Of a DNA stretch of 64,000 nucleotides, positions 6,818-16,117 are shown in pieces. The stretch is from JAJPHW01 sp963771505 (GTDB lineage Bacteria > Acidobacteriota > Terriglobia > Terriglobales > Acidobacteriaceae), in contig CAVYTO010000003.1 of assembly GCA_963771505.1 (NCBI GenBank), forward strand, positions 1 to 64,000, written 5' to 3'. Below the pieces are notes generated by a model. That model saw only the letters and a list, made by a program, of their open reading frames with translations. It had not been told where the DNA came from and did no database searches. The position numbers were made by a program, and so were the translations under genes. Within the stretch, counting starts at the first letter, position 1. Every line of letters starts with the position of its first letter.

Positions 6818-6976
6818 TCGGAATCATGGGATCAAGCCAGCACACGGACGATTCGGCATGAGGGCTTTTCCGCTCTGTTACGAAAGTGAGATTGATTCGG
6901 CGGACGATCCCCGATAGAGTAGAGACGATCCCTCTCCGGTTTCTGTGAAGAAATTCCGTTCGCCCAGGAAAAAATT
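6818..6976. other. Spacer before the exported protein gene
   Basis: No gene or clear repeat is seen. A caggaaaaaa purine run lies just before the GTG at 6977 and can serve as its ribosome site. Confidence 0.3.
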
Positions 6977-8146
6977 GTGCGTATTCGATGCCTACCGCTT
7001 CTGTTGCTTCCCGCTCTTAGTGTGCTGCATGGGCAGAGTGCGCCTGCGGCGCCGCGTTCGTCCAGTGAAAACCCTGGGCAGAAGATATTCCTGAAAGTGC
7101 GTCTGGATTCGTCGCTGAAAACAGCGAAACTCCAGCCGGGCGACGAGATCCACGGGGAATTGGCGCGGGACGTTTATGCGGGTGACCACGAGCTGTTTGC
7201 CGGGCACAGCAAAGTGGAGCTGACGGTTGAGCGGATGGAGCGGCGGCGGCGCATCCCCGACGACCATTGGCCGTGGGTGGTGAAGGCATTCACGCCGCGG
7301 CATGAGAATTATCCGGCAATGTTGAGCGCGAAGATTGTGCGTCCGGACGGCACCGAAGCGGCGCTGGGCGTGGAGTGGTTCGCGACGCGCCGGGAGCGCG
7401 AAGTTATCGCGCCCGTTGCTGGCGGCAAGACTGCGAAAACCAAGCAAAAACCTCTTTCTGAGAACGTAGCGACGCTCGAGGCTTCCGCGCCGGACTCAGC
7501 GGTGGCGAGCACGAGAGAGAATGCTGGGGGCGCGCAGGCGGTTCCGCCCATCGGTGCCGAAGGCAAAGTCGTGTTGCTGGGCGATCTCAGCGCCGGCCAG
7601 AACCATCGCGGTGATGAATTCCAGGCCCGCCTGATCGAACCGGTATGGGTGCATGGCAACGTGCTGCTGCCTGAAGGCACCGTGCTGTCGGGCAAGATCT
7701 CAAAGTTGGTGCCGCCGCGTTGGCTAAGCCGTCCGGGCTCGCTTTACTTGAACTTTACGAGCTTCCAGATTCCGGGAGGCGAGGTGCAAGCGACGTCCGC
7801 CGCAGTGACCGCCGCGCAGCTCGACCAGCGCTCGCATACGAAGATCGATCGTGAAGGGCAATTGCGAGGCGAACGTCCGGGCAAAATGTGGATGCTGATC
7901 AATGGCGGCGTGACCGCCGGGATCGCCAAAGAAGTAGACGACGGAACGCAGCTCATCCTTGAGGCGCTGATTTCTACGGCCACGGATGCTTCTACTGCGG
8001 GAACGGCGCGGATCGTCTCCACCTGCGCGTCAGGAATTTTTATGATTACCCGCCATGGCCGCGATGTCGTGCTGCCGCGCTTCACGGAAATGAATATCGT
8101 GTTCGACCGGCCCGGCACAGCCCCTGAACATAACAGCGCCCGCTAA
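6977..8146 (+). CDS. Hypothetical exported protein with a duplicated domain, 389 aa
   Basis: It starts with GTG; residues 1-20 (RIRCLPLLLLPALSVLHGQ) form a signal peptide. Two stretches look related to each other: residues 37-85, with LQPGDEIHGELARDVY and FAGHSKVELTV, and residues 190-240, with GDLSAGQNHRGDEFQARL and LPEGTVLSGKIS. Both have the look of a small beta-barrel repeat in which a gate/limit motif (GD-x-(I/F)-x-(G/A)-x-L) precedes (L/F)-x-x-G-(S/T)-x-(L/V). No catalytic motif is seen. It stands alone, ahead of the TonB-receptor gene with about 190 bp between. It is probably periplasmic; function unknown. Confidence 0.75.
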   Translation: MRIRCLPLLLLPALSVLHGQSAPAAPRSSSENPGQKIFLKVRLDSSLKTAKLQPGDEIHGELARDVYAGDHELFAGHSKVELTVERMERRRRIPDDHWPWVVKAFTPRHENYPAMLSAKIVRPDGTEAALGVEWFATRREREVIAPVAGGKTAKTKQKPLSENVATLEASAPDSAVASTRENAGGAQAVPPIGAEGKVVLLGDLSAGQNHRGDEFQARLIEPVWVHGNVLLPEGTVLSGKISKLVPPRWLSRPGSLYLNFTSFQIPGGEVQATSAAVTAAQLDQRSHTKIDREGQLRGERPGKMWMLINGGVTAGIAKEVDDGTQLILEALISTATDASTAGTARIVSTCASGIFMITRHGRDVVLPRFTEMNIVFDRPGTAPEHNSAR

Positions 8147-8334
8147 CGCGGCTCCGGCCTTGCGTGACTAAGCCTGTTCCTGTCAGCCCTACCCGCTTGC
8201 TTTATTTCTTTTAAGTGATATAACTCCTTCCGAGCGAATCCCACGCCAATGTTTACGTTTGCAGGCTGCCGTCCCAAGCCGGAGCAGTCGTATGTCCCGC
8301 GCGGTTGCGATTTCCGCTCTCCCGGAGAATCCCA

Positions 8335-11300
8335 ATGAAGATGACAACGTCGATGTCGAAGCTGCTCGCGCTCGTGATATTTCCGCTGCTGGCCAACGTG
8401 CTAGTAATCGCGCAAGGAGTCGCCTCGGGCGACCTGCACGTGACGGTGAGGGATCCGAAAGGCGGCCTGGTCAGCAATGCATCGGTGGTGGTGCGCGATC
8501 CCGCGAAAGCATTCGAGCGCACGGCATCGGCTTATGCGGACGGCGAATATCAGGTGCTGGCATTGCCGCCGGGCGCATACACCGTGGCAGTGGATGCGCC
8601 GGGGTTCGCCAAAGCGTCCACGACCGGCGTGATCATCAACGTCGGGCAGTCAGCCGATCTTCCCGTGAACCTGAGCATTTCCGGCGGACAGGAAACGGTG
8701 ACGGTCAGTTCGAATGCCGACCTCATCGAGACCCAGCGCAGTTCTTCGACCAACACGATTGACCAGAGGAAAATCGACAATCTGCCAATCAATGGCCGGA
8801 ACTACATCAATTTTGCGCTGACCGACTCGCAGGTGAACCGGGATAACGCTCCGAATATTGGCGCGGCGCCGACTTCGGGGTTGAACATCAGCGGGCAACG
8901 CGCGCGTTCGAACCTGGTGAACGTCGACGGCGCGGACGCCATCGACAACGCGACCAACGGCGTGCGCTCGACGGTCTCACAGGAGGCGGTGCAGGAATTC
9001 CAGATCATCAACACTGGTTATGCTGCGGAATATGGCCGCGCATCGGGCGGTGTGGTAAACATCATCACGCGGTCGGGATCAAACGATTTCCACGGTGACG
9101 TTTTTGGCTATCTGCGGAACCGGAATTTTCAGGCGGTCAATCCCTTCAGCACGGTGAGCGATCCTGCCTACACGCGGGTGCAGGCGGGCGTGGCGTTTGG
9201 CGGCCCGATCAAGAAAGACAAAACTTACTACTACTTCGCGTATGAAGTGACGCGCCGGCACGAGACCGGATTCGCTAGCATCGGCCAGGACAACTTTGGG
9301 CTGTCGCCGTTCGACACCACGCAGGTTGGACTGCCGTTCGGCACACTGCAACTCACGCCGCAGCAAATACAGTTTCTGACCAGTCCCGCGACCCTGCAAA
9401 TGGAAGGGACGAACCCCGTGTTTGCTCAGCAGGTGGGTAGCTACGCGGCCCTTGCGGGCGCGTCGTCCGGCCAGGCTCTGAATGGGGTGTGGCCGACGAA
9501 CCTCGGCGGAGCGTTCGGGCTTAGCGGCTTTCCCACGTCATGCCCGCCGCCTACACCGGGATGCTTTGTGCCCGCCTCTTATCTCACGCTGAACTCGCAG
9601 GTGGGAAACTTTCCTGTGTTTGAGGGAACGAGTCTTTACTCTTTGCGGCTCGATCACAACATCAGCGACCGCAACCGGCTTATGCTGCGGGGAAACGTAA
9701 GCCCTAGCACGATGACCGGTATTGAAGTCAACGGCGAGAACCAGACATTCGGGCAAAACGCATATTCACGGACTTCGCAACAGACCTACCGCGACCTCGC
9801 GATCGTTGCGCAAGACACGTGGACGATCGGCAACAACAAGATCAACGAGCTTCGTTTTCAGTATGCGCGCCGCGGATTGGCCTACGACTTTTCGAGTTCT
9901 GCTGGCGGGTCCGACCCGGCGTCGAACGTATATGGTTACGCATTCTTTGGGCGGGAACCGTATTCCTACATCAAGCGGGTCGAACAGCGTTATCAGTTTG
10001 CCGACAATTTTTCGTGGGCCAAGGGACGGCATGACATGAAGTTTGGTGTCGACTTCAATTACATTCCGACCACCGCAACCTTCACCGTCAACTACGGCGG
10101 CGTGTTTGATTTCGGCGCGTTGCCTTCCGGTAGTTTAGGTTTCACCACATCGCCGACTTCGACGGTACAGTTTCCGCAACTGTCTCCGGTGCAGGCATAC
10201 GGCGCTGGCATTCCGCAGGATTTTATCCAAGGCTTCGGTAATCCGAGCGATTCGTTTCCCAACAAGCCCTTGGGAGTTTTCTGGCAGGACTCTTGGCGCG
10301 CCAGCCCGACCTTCACGCTGAATTACGGCGTTCGCTATGACATTGAATTCCCGCCGCAGTTCACGCCTCCGACTGGCCTCGCCGCTTCCGCGTATCAGCA
10401 GTTAGGGCTTCAAAAGGGAATTCAGACCGACACCAACAACATTCAGCCTCGCATCGGCTTCGCCTGGGACCCGAAAGGCAATGGCAAGAGCGTGATTCGC
10501 GGATCGTATGGCGTCTTCTACGACCACCCGCTGCTGGGTCTCTATTTCCTCGGCGATGCCTCAGACGGCTCGAAGACCGGCCAACTCGTCTTTTTTGGAT
10601 CCGCCCCGTGCAGCGCCACGAGCGTCGCCAGCCCGCTGAACCTGAACGCATCAAACATTTTCCAGGGGAGTCAGGGCAACGCGAACTGCTTCCCGCAGGC
10701 GGTCTCGTCATTCGGATACGAAGCCAATCAGCAGCAGTTCAACGCGTTCCTGCCCTCGTCGCAGTTCTTGAATCAGGGATACATCAATAATGGAATCCCG
10801 CTGATCTCGCAGCCGTTCGGATATCCGCAGTCGAAGAATTTCGTTTACGCCTACTCGGAGCAGGCCAACCTCACGTTCGAGCAGGACCTGGGTCACGGCT
10901 ACGCTTTGAGCCTGGGCTACAACTTTAATGGCGGACGTCACCTGAACCGTCCGATCAACGCCAACACTGCGCGTGGCGATTTGCTCACCCAAAACTGGGA
11001 GGCCGCCGTGGCAGGTAACGCGGCATTGCCGACCGATAGCCCATTATCGGTCGCGGGTTGCGGAGCCAGTCCGTTCGCTGCGCTTCCGGGGGCGCTGCCT
11101 TACTATGTGCCGGCCGCGTTGGTAAGCTTTTTCCGTCCGTCGGGTCTGAACCCCTCGCTCGCTGGAGGTGCATTCGCTCCTTGCTTGCCGCTGGCTCTTG
11201 CCGACCTTGCTGCCGCTGGATTGAACACGAAGTGCAATCCGACGGCGACGGGTTTGTCTGGCTGCGTCCCGTTCAGCGATATGGACGCTAATTTTTCGAA

Positions 11301-12057
11301 CGGCAGTTCGGTGTATCACGGGCTCACCGCCAACCTGCGCAAGCGGTTTAACAACCACTACGAGTTTCTCGCTTCGTACACGTATTCTCACTCGATCGAC
11401 GATTCGACTGACTTGCAATCTCCGCTTGCGCCGCAGGATAGTTTCTATCCTTATTACAATGCCGAGCGTTCCAACTCGTCTTTCGATCAGCGGCACAGAT
11501 TTATCTTTAGCGCGGTCTACCAGAGCGGGAAGGTGGGTGGGGACGGCGTCGGGGCGAAGCTGCTGAGCGATTGGACGATCGCGCCCATCGTCGAAGTTGC
11601 ATCCGGACGTCCGTTTAACATCATCACCGGAACCAGCGACAACCTGCAGTTCGATCCCAGCGGTGCGCGGCCGAATATCGTCGCGTCTGGCACCCCGACA
11701 AACTCTTGCGGATATCAGACCGTGGCGTCGAAATTTTCTCCCACTGGATTTTTGCAGGAAGTTTGTTTCGCTGACTTCACTCCGCAGCAGTTGATCGCTC
11801 CGAACGCCCTTCAGTTGCTCGACGGAAACCTCGGCCGCAATGCGGGAACTACGCCCTACACGATCTTCGACGACTTGCGAGTGGCTCGACGAATCAACTT
11901 CGGAGAGCGGTTCAGCCTGGACGCGATTGCAGATGTATTCAACGTCGCGAATCGTTTCAATGTGTCGGCAGTCAACGTTCTCGTCACTAATGCGGGGCAG
12001 CCGACGGCAGCCTACGATCCCCGGCAATTTCAGTTTGGCTTGAAGGTGAACTGGTAA
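8335..12057 (+). CDS. TonB-dependent receptor-like (Oar-type) outer-membrane protein
   Basis: A 1,240-residue protein. The start at 8335 gives a signal peptide (SKLLALVIFPLLANVLVIAQ). An N-terminal carboxypeptidase-regulatory-like Ig-type domain follows (VTVRDPKGGLVSNASVVV ... LPPGAYTVAVDAPGF). Next comes a plug domain with LPINGRNYINFAL, VNVDGADAIDNATNG and YAAEYGRASGGVVNIITRSG. The rest is a long beta-barrel ending in a typical aromatic C-terminal strand (FQFGLKVNW). This architecture is greatly expanded in Acidobacteriota, where it is thought to import or bind large polymers. The substrate cannot be told from sequence. No transporter genes are adjacent. Confidence 0.93.
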   Translation: MKMTTSMSKLLALVIFPLLANVLVIAQGVASGDLHVTVRDPKGGLVSNASVVVRDPAKAFERTASAYADGEYQVLALPPGAYTVAVDAPGFAKASTTGVIINVGQSADLPVNLSISGGQETVTVSSNADLIETQRSSSTNTIDQRKIDNLPINGRNYINFALTDSQVNRDNAPNIGAAPTSGLNISGQRARSNLVNVDGADAIDNATNGVRSTVSQEAVQEFQIINTGYAAEYGRASGGVVNIITRSGSNDFHGDVFGYLRNRNFQAVNPFSTVSDPAYTRVQAGVAFGGPIKKDKTYYYFAYEVTRRHETGFASIGQDNFGLSPFDTTQVGLPFGTLQLTPQQIQFLTSPATLQMEGTNPVFAQQVGSYAALAGASSGQALNGVWPTNLGGAFGLSGFPTSCPPPTPGCFVPASYLTLNSQVGNFPVFEGTSLYSLRLDHNISDRNRLMLRGNVSPSTMTGIEVNGENQTFGQNAYSRTSQQTYRDLAIVAQDTWTIGNNKINELRFQYARRGLAYDFSSSAGGSDPASNVYGYAFFGREPYSYIKRVEQRYQFADNFSWAKGRHDMKFGVDFNYIPTTATFTVNYGGVFDFGALPSGSLGFTTSPTSTVQFPQLSPVQAYGAGIPQDFIQGFGNPSDSFPNKPLGVFWQDSWRASPTFTLNYGVRYDIEFPPQFTPPTGLAASAYQQLGLQKGIQTDTNNIQPRIGFAWDPKGNGKSVIRGSYGVFYDHPLLGLYFLGDASDGSKTGQLVFFGSAPCSATSVASPLNLNASNIFQGSQGNANCFPQAVSSFGYEANQQQFNAFLPSSQFLNQGYINNGIPLISQPFGYPQSKNFVYAYSEQANLTFEQDLGHGYALSLGYNFNGGRHLNRPINANTARGDLLTQNWEAAVAGNAALPTDSPLSVAGCGASPFAALPGALPYYVPAALVSFFRPSGLNPSLAGGAFAPCLPLALADLAAAGLNTKCNPTATGLSGCVPFSDMDANFSNGSSVYHGLTANLRKRFNNHYEFLASYTYSHSIDDSTDLQSPLAPQDSFYPYYNAERSNSSFDQRHRFIFSAVYQSGKVGGDGVGAKLLSDWTIAPIVEVASGRPFNIITGTSDNLQFDPSGARPNIVASGTPTNSCGYQTVASKFSPTGFLQEVCFADFTPQQLIAPNALQLLDGNLGRNAGTTPYTIFDDLRVARRINFGERFSLDAIADVFNVANRFNVSAVNVLVTNAGQPTAAYDPRQFQFGLKVNW

Positions 12058-12148
12058 GACGAACGATGTTGTGAAGATTCTCCACTTCTTGTGGCGACTA
12101 CTGTGCGGCTATGCTTGCAATGGGTAAAAGACGCGAAGGAGAAGCGAT

Positions 12149-12423
12149 CTGCCTGCCGCCATCGTTACATCCAAGGGTCGAATCACTATCCTGCAGTAGT
12201 GAGACGAACTCCGTATCGTCCCCGGCAATCGTGTCGAGTTCGTGCCCACCGCGACTGGGGGTTTTGAGATCATCCCCGCAAGCCGCCCGGTTCAAGCTTT
12301 GAAAGGAATACTTTCCAAACATTCAAAACGGTCTCAGTCGAATGCATGAACCGCGGCGGCCGCCGCGCCCTAGATGCGACTACCCAGCCACCTTCGACAA
12401 AAAAGCCGTGTCGGTCGGAATGA
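12149..12423 (+). pseudogene. AbrB/MazE-family antitoxin, frameshifted remnant
   Basis: Pieces in different frames together spell an AbrB-type antitoxin: AIVTSKGRITI, then after a lost base PAVV, then with another shift DELRIVPGNRVEFVPT, GGFEIIPASRPVQALKGIL and KTVSVECMNR, ending at a TGA at 12421. This matches the usual order of the family (swapped-hairpin DNA-binding head, then an xSVxxMNR tail). At least two frameshifts and a missing ATG (ctg at 12149) make it a pseudogene. No toxin gene remains next to it. Confidence 0.65.
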
Positions 12424-12534
12424 AGCTGATGGGCGGTTAGCGGTTGACGGTTACCGTCGCCGAGCGTGTGTTGATTATCCTGTTAGACTTTTCTCGCACA
12501 TCCATTCTTGGCGTTTGCCGGAGTTTCATTCCTC

Positions 12535-13194
12535 ATGCCTGATGTAAATACTTCCACCCCGCGGACGCGCGTGGTGCGCGAGCCGCAGCGCGGGGTTTAC
12601 GACCGCGAGTCGGCCTACAAAATTCTAGACGAAGGCTTTATTTGTCACGTCGGTTTCGTCCACAACGGGCAGCCGTTCGTCATTCCAACCAGCTACGGGC
12701 GCTCGGGCGATGAGTTGTATATTCACGGGTCCGCCGCCAGCCGGATGCTGCGCACGCTTGATCAGGGCGTGTCCGTCTGCGTGACGGTCACGCTGTTGGA
12801 TGGATTGGTGATGGCGCGGTCGATATTCAATCATTCGATGAATTACCGATCAGTCGTCGTTCTCGGAACCGCAACGCTGATAACCGCGCCGGAGGAAAAA
12901 CTGGAAGCGCTGCGGGTGCTTTCCGAACACCTCATTCCCGGACGATGGAACGTCGTGCGGCAGCCAAACGAAAAGGAATTGAAAGCGACCTCAGTGTTGC
13001 GCCTGCCGATCACGGAATTTTCGGCAAAAGTGCGGCAGGGGCCGGTGATTGATGACGAAGAAGACTACGCGTTTCCGACGTGGGCCGGGGTAGTGCCCGT
13101 CAGGAATATTTGGGGTCCACCGATTGACGATGAGCGATTGCTGGCTGGGCAAGCACCGCCGCCATGTGCGCAAGAATACGGTCGAAGGCGTTGA
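12535..13194 (+). CDS. Pyridoxamine 5'-phosphate oxidase family (FMN-binding split barrel) protein
   Basis: A 219-residue protein of the NimA-like branch of the FMN-binding split-barrel superfamily. Characteristic segments are ESAYKILDEGFICHVGFV near the N-terminus, then QPFVIPTSYGRSGDELYIHG (residues about 45-65), SVCVTVTLLDGLVMARS and MNYRSVVVLGTATL. Related proteins bind FMN and reduce nitro compounds or quinones, or serve as heme or deazaflavin enzymes; the substrate here is unknown. The ATG at 12535 was chosen over 12508 because it starts shortly before the conserved core. It is a single-gene unit, convergent with the next gene. Confidence 0.85.
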   Translation: MPDVNTSTPRTRVVREPQRGVYDRESAYKILDEGFICHVGFVHNGQPFVIPTSYGRSGDELYIHGSAASRMLRTLDQGVSVCVTVTLLDGLVMARSIFNHSMNYRSVVVLGTATLITAPEEKLEALRVLSEHLIPGRWNVVRQPNEKELKATSVLRLPITEFSAKVRQGPVIDDEEDYAFPTWAGVVPVRNIWGPPIDDERLLAGQAPPPCAQEYGRRR

Positions 13195-13196
13195 TC

Positions 13197-14651
13197 TTAT
13201 TTCGAACCGAAGTCCGCGACGCCAACTTTTACCATCGTTCCTTTAGGCACCGCTGGTGCTTTGGCCGCGTCCTTGGCGGCGAGCGGCTTATCCGGCGGAG
13301 GAGTCGCAGGTTGTTGCCCTGAAACCTCAGCGCTCTCGCGCGCTTTTGCCGGTTCGGATGCAGGCGGCGGAATTGGCAGTTCGGTCCACACGCCATAGAC
13401 CCTGCCGCCGAATGCGGCCACGCCGTTGTAATCTCCGAAGAAAGTATCGGGTTTGGAAGTAAAGCCTTGCGTCGTCCAGCCATAGTTAGCGAACGTCTTT
13501 CCGCCATCGGTTGAGCGCGCCAGAGTTACGGTCTGTTTGATTTCCTTCGGATCTCCGCGGCGGTCGTAGAAAATTACGTTGACCGATCCTTCGACAGGGT
13601 CGACGGCCATCCACGGGAAAAATTGCTCCGCCCCGTCATGAACCGCATCGTTGTTGACGCGCACCGGTTCGCTCCACTTTTTGCCGCGATTGTCTGAGCT
13701 AGCGACAAACACATCGAGATCGCCGTTACGATAGTCGCTCCACGAGACAAACAGCCTGCCGGATTTCGGATCGATTCCGATCTGGGGAAAGCCGTTGGCA
13801 CGTTCGAGCGTGTCGATCGAATACATGATTGGCGCGGTATGGATGATGGCGTGCGCTCGGGAGAATTTGCGCCCTCCGTCATTCGAGACAGAAAACCAGA
13901 GTGCGTCGTCCTGACTCCACACCGTGTAGAGCGCACCGTCGGGCCCGACTGCGCCGTCGAAGCCTTCGGTCGCTCCGTTGTCATCTCGCGGCAAGCCGGG
14001 GTGAGGATCGATCTCGATCGGCTGTGACCATGTCGCTCCGCCATCGGTGGAGCGAGAAATCACCATCTGCGAATCGGCGATGCGCCAGCGTGTCCAGCCT
14101 ACGTACAAGTTTCCGGCGAAACGGCTCGAAGTATTGTCCGCTACGATGATCGGCTTATCTTCGAACGGGATACCGGCCTGGTTGGGCTGCTCGGCGACAG
14201 CAAAATGATTAGCCTCCCAGGTCTTGCCGCCGTCCGATGAGCGGCGCAAAAAAATGCCGTTGCGGGTTGCGCCGTGTGCCCAATAATTGACCGTGCCCAG
14301 CTTGTCGAATGCGATGTAGCAGACGAATGCGCGTCCCTTGTTGTCGTAAGTCACCGACACGTCGCCGGAAATCTTGTAGTTTGGCGGCGCCACACCTTCG
14401 GCTGCGTTCCAATGCTGGCCGAAATCCTGCGAGTAGGCGATGTGGACATTATCCTGATAAGCGGCGACCACCTGCCTGGGATCGTTGGGATTGACGGCGA
14501 TCGAAGGCTCGGTGAACGTCCCAGGATCGGGAGTGAGGTTGGTGACCACGGCGCCCGGCACATTCGGCAGAGTCTGCAGTGTGCTTTGCGCGGATGCGGT
14601 TCCGAGAAAGGTGAAAGCAACGATCGTGTGCTTCAGGAATGACGGAGGCAT
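13197..14651 (-). CDS. Exported BNR/Asp-box repeat protein (sialidase-like propeller)
   Basis: A 484-residue protein with a signal peptide (HTIVAFTFLGTASAQ). Asp-box motifs recur along the chain: SSDGGKTW, STDGGATW, SNDGGRKF, SSDNRGKKW and STDGGKTF. These mark blades of a sialidase-type six-bladed propeller. The arginine triad and nucleophile Tyr of true sialidases cannot be assigned, so it may be a binding or scaffold protein rather than a hydrolase. The C-terminal 60 residues are Pro/Ala/Lys-rich and low in complexity. A second protein of this type is at 54798-56210. Its stop lies just after that of the FMN-binding gene (convergent). Confidence 0.85.
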   Translation of the reverse strand: MPPSFLKHTIVAFTFLGTASAQSTLQTLPNVPGAVVTNLTPDPGTFTEPSIAVNPNDPRQVVAAYQDNVHIAYSQDFGQHWNAAEGVAPPNYKISGDVSVTYDNKGRAFVCYIAFDKLGTVNYWAHGATRNGIFLRRSSDGGKTWEANHFAVAEQPNQAGIPFEDKPIIVADNTSSRFAGNLYVGWTRWRIADSQMVISRSTDGGATWSQPIEIDPHPGLPRDDNGATEGFDGAVGPDGALYTVWSQDDALWFSVSNDGGRKFSRAHAIIHTAPIMYSIDTLERANGFPQIGIDPKSGRLFVSWSDYRNGDLDVFVASSDNRGKKWSEPVRVNNDAVHDGAEQFFPWMAVDPVEGSVNVIFYDRRGDPKEIKQTVTLARSTDGGKTFANYGWTTQGFTSKPDTFFGDYNGVAAFGGRVYGVWTELPIPPPASEPAKARESAEVSGQQPATPPPDKPLAAKDAAKAPAVPKGTMVKVGVADFGSK

Positions 14652-14790
14652 TTATTCTCCCAGCACAATCTTAACGGAAGGGTGACTGATGTGGGGCGTA
14701 CACTCCTGTCCGCCGATGTTTTCCGCGTGATGATAAAGCTCATGGCCGGTTGCGCTCCTGCGGGGCGGGTTCCAGGTTCAAGCCCAAGGC

Positions 14791-14820
14791 GGCATGGCTG
14801 AAGCCATGCCCTTCCCAAAA
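14791..14820. repeat. Palindromic dispersed repeat (type C)
   Basis: The core ggcatggctgaagccatgcc is a near-perfect palindrome and is followed by cttcccaaaa. A related copy (acggctaaagccgtgccc then ttcccaaaa) lies at 35632-35660. It lies between the BNR-protein and quinone-oxidoreductase genes and could act as a hairpin in the RNA. Confidence 0.6.
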
Positions 14821-14833
14821 CCGCGTTAACGCG

Positions 14834-15802
14834 TTACGGCAGCAGCAGAATTTTGCCTGTGGTCTTGCGCGCCTCGAGGTCGCGATGGGCTTGAGCGGCC
14901 TCGCTTAGCGGATATGTATGGTCGATGCGCAGCTTCAGTCTTCCCGCCGAGATCATTCCAAATACGGCGGAAGAACGGGACATCAGCTCTTCACGGGTGG
15001 CGATGTAATTGACCAGCGTGGGCCGGGTGACGTAGAGCGATCCTTTTTGGGAGAGCGCGATGAGGTCGAACGGCGGCACCGCGCCGCTTGCTCCTCCAAA
15101 CAACGCCATCATGCCGCGCGGACGCAGCACGTCGAGTCCTTTTTCGAACGTGGTCTTGCCCACCGAGTCGTAAACGACATCGACACCTTTTCCTTCGGTG
15201 AGGCGCTTGGTTTCGGCCACGAAGTCGTCTTTGGTGTAGAAAATAATCTCGTCTGCGCCGGCTTCGCGGGCGAGTTTGGCTTTCGCGCCGGTGGAAACCG
15301 TGGCGATCACCCGCGCGCCGATGTTACGCGCCATTTGCACCAGCAGTTGCCCAACGCCTCCGGCAGCGGCGTGGACCAGCGCCGTCTCCCCAGCCTTCAG
15401 CGGATAGGTATCGTGCGTAAGATAGTGCGCGGTCATTCCTTGCAGCATGGCGGCTGCTGCTTGGCGGTCGTCCACGTCGCGCGGAACCGGCACCAGCCGG
15501 TCCGCCGGGACTGCCGCATATTCAGCATACGAGCCTTGAACTCCTGCCCACGCCACGCGATCCCCTACTTTGACAAACTCGACATCGCTGCCCACGTTCG
15601 TAACGACGCCAGAAGCTTCCTGCCCAATGGTGAGCGGCATGGGTGCCTTATAGCGGCCCTCGCGGAAGTAAACGTCAATGAAGTTCACCCCGATGGCAGA
15701 TATCTTGACCAGGGCTTCATTAGGCTTAGGTTGCGGGGGTTGGGTATCGATGAGTTCGAGTACTTCCGGTCCGCCCGGATGTTTAACCTGGATAGCTTTC
15801 AT
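14834..15802 (-). CDS. qor: NADPH:quinone oxidoreductase (zinc-independent MDR family)
   Basis: A 322-residue protein that aligns throughout with QOR. Features are KHPGGPEVLEL at the N-terminus, the NFIDVYFREGRY segment typical of QOR, GQEASGVVTNVG, and the nucleotide-binding loop HAAAGGVGQLLVQMA at about residues 145-160. No structural zinc Cys cluster is present. It is expected to reduce quinones by one electron with NADPH in the cytoplasm. It appears to be monocistronic. Full length for the family. Confidence 0.93.
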   Translation of the reverse strand: MKAIQVKHPGGPEVLELIDTQPPQPKPNEALVKISAIGVNFIDVYFREGRYKAPMPLTIGQEASGVVTNVGSDVEFVKVGDRVAWAGVQGSYAEYAAVPADRLVPVPRDVDDRQAAAAMLQGMTAHYLTHDTYPLKAGETALVHAAAGGVGQLLVQMARNIGARVIATVSTGAKAKLAREAGADEIIFYTKDDFVAETKRLTEGKGVDVVYDSVGKTTFEKGLDVLRPRGMMALFGGASGAVPPFDLIALSQKGSLYVTRPTLVNYIATREELMSRSSAVFGMISAGRLKLRIDHTYPLSEAAQAHRDLEARKTTGKILLLP

Positions 15803-16117
15803 AGCGATTCGCGTTGAATGTAACCGCGACTAATGCTGAGTGTACATGACTCTATCCGGGCGGTTTGACTCGCAATACGTTCAAAAGTGGAACGGCCGCC
15901 GGCCGCCGATGAAGGCACTGTACTCAGCATCTCGAATAAATAAGATTGATGGAATCCAAGCTGCCAATCTCGTCCCCGTAACCAACTCCCGTTCGTTCCC
16001 AAAGTAACCACCGCTAAGGCGCTTTGCGGATTGACCCCCTTGGAAGCAGCCATTTAGACTTTGGCAGTTATCCCGCTCAACCATTCAGAATGTCGCCCGC
16101 ACGGCGGGCGGACAATT
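15803..16117. promoter_or_regulatory. Upstream region of the lytic transglycosylase gene with a start-proximal hairpin
   Basis: No gene is seen in these 315 bp. At 16094-16110 the sequence cgcccgc-acg-gcgggcg forms a perfect 7-bp GC-only stem with a 3-base loop, ending 7 bases before the ATG at 16118. In the RNA it would cover the position where a ribosome site should lie, and no separate Shine-Dalgarno is visible. It may limit translation. Confidence 0.4.

Noticed and set aside
11044..12027. 327-codon minus-strand frame inside the TonB-receptor gene
   Set aside because: It is a shadow frame of the receptor: Arg/Ser-rich composition, no motif, and the plus-strand frame has full domain structure.
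14918..15817. 299-codon plus-strand frame opposite the quinone oxidoreductase
   Set aside because: The minus-strand frame is a complete QOR; the plus-strand product has no family features and is a codon-bias shadow.
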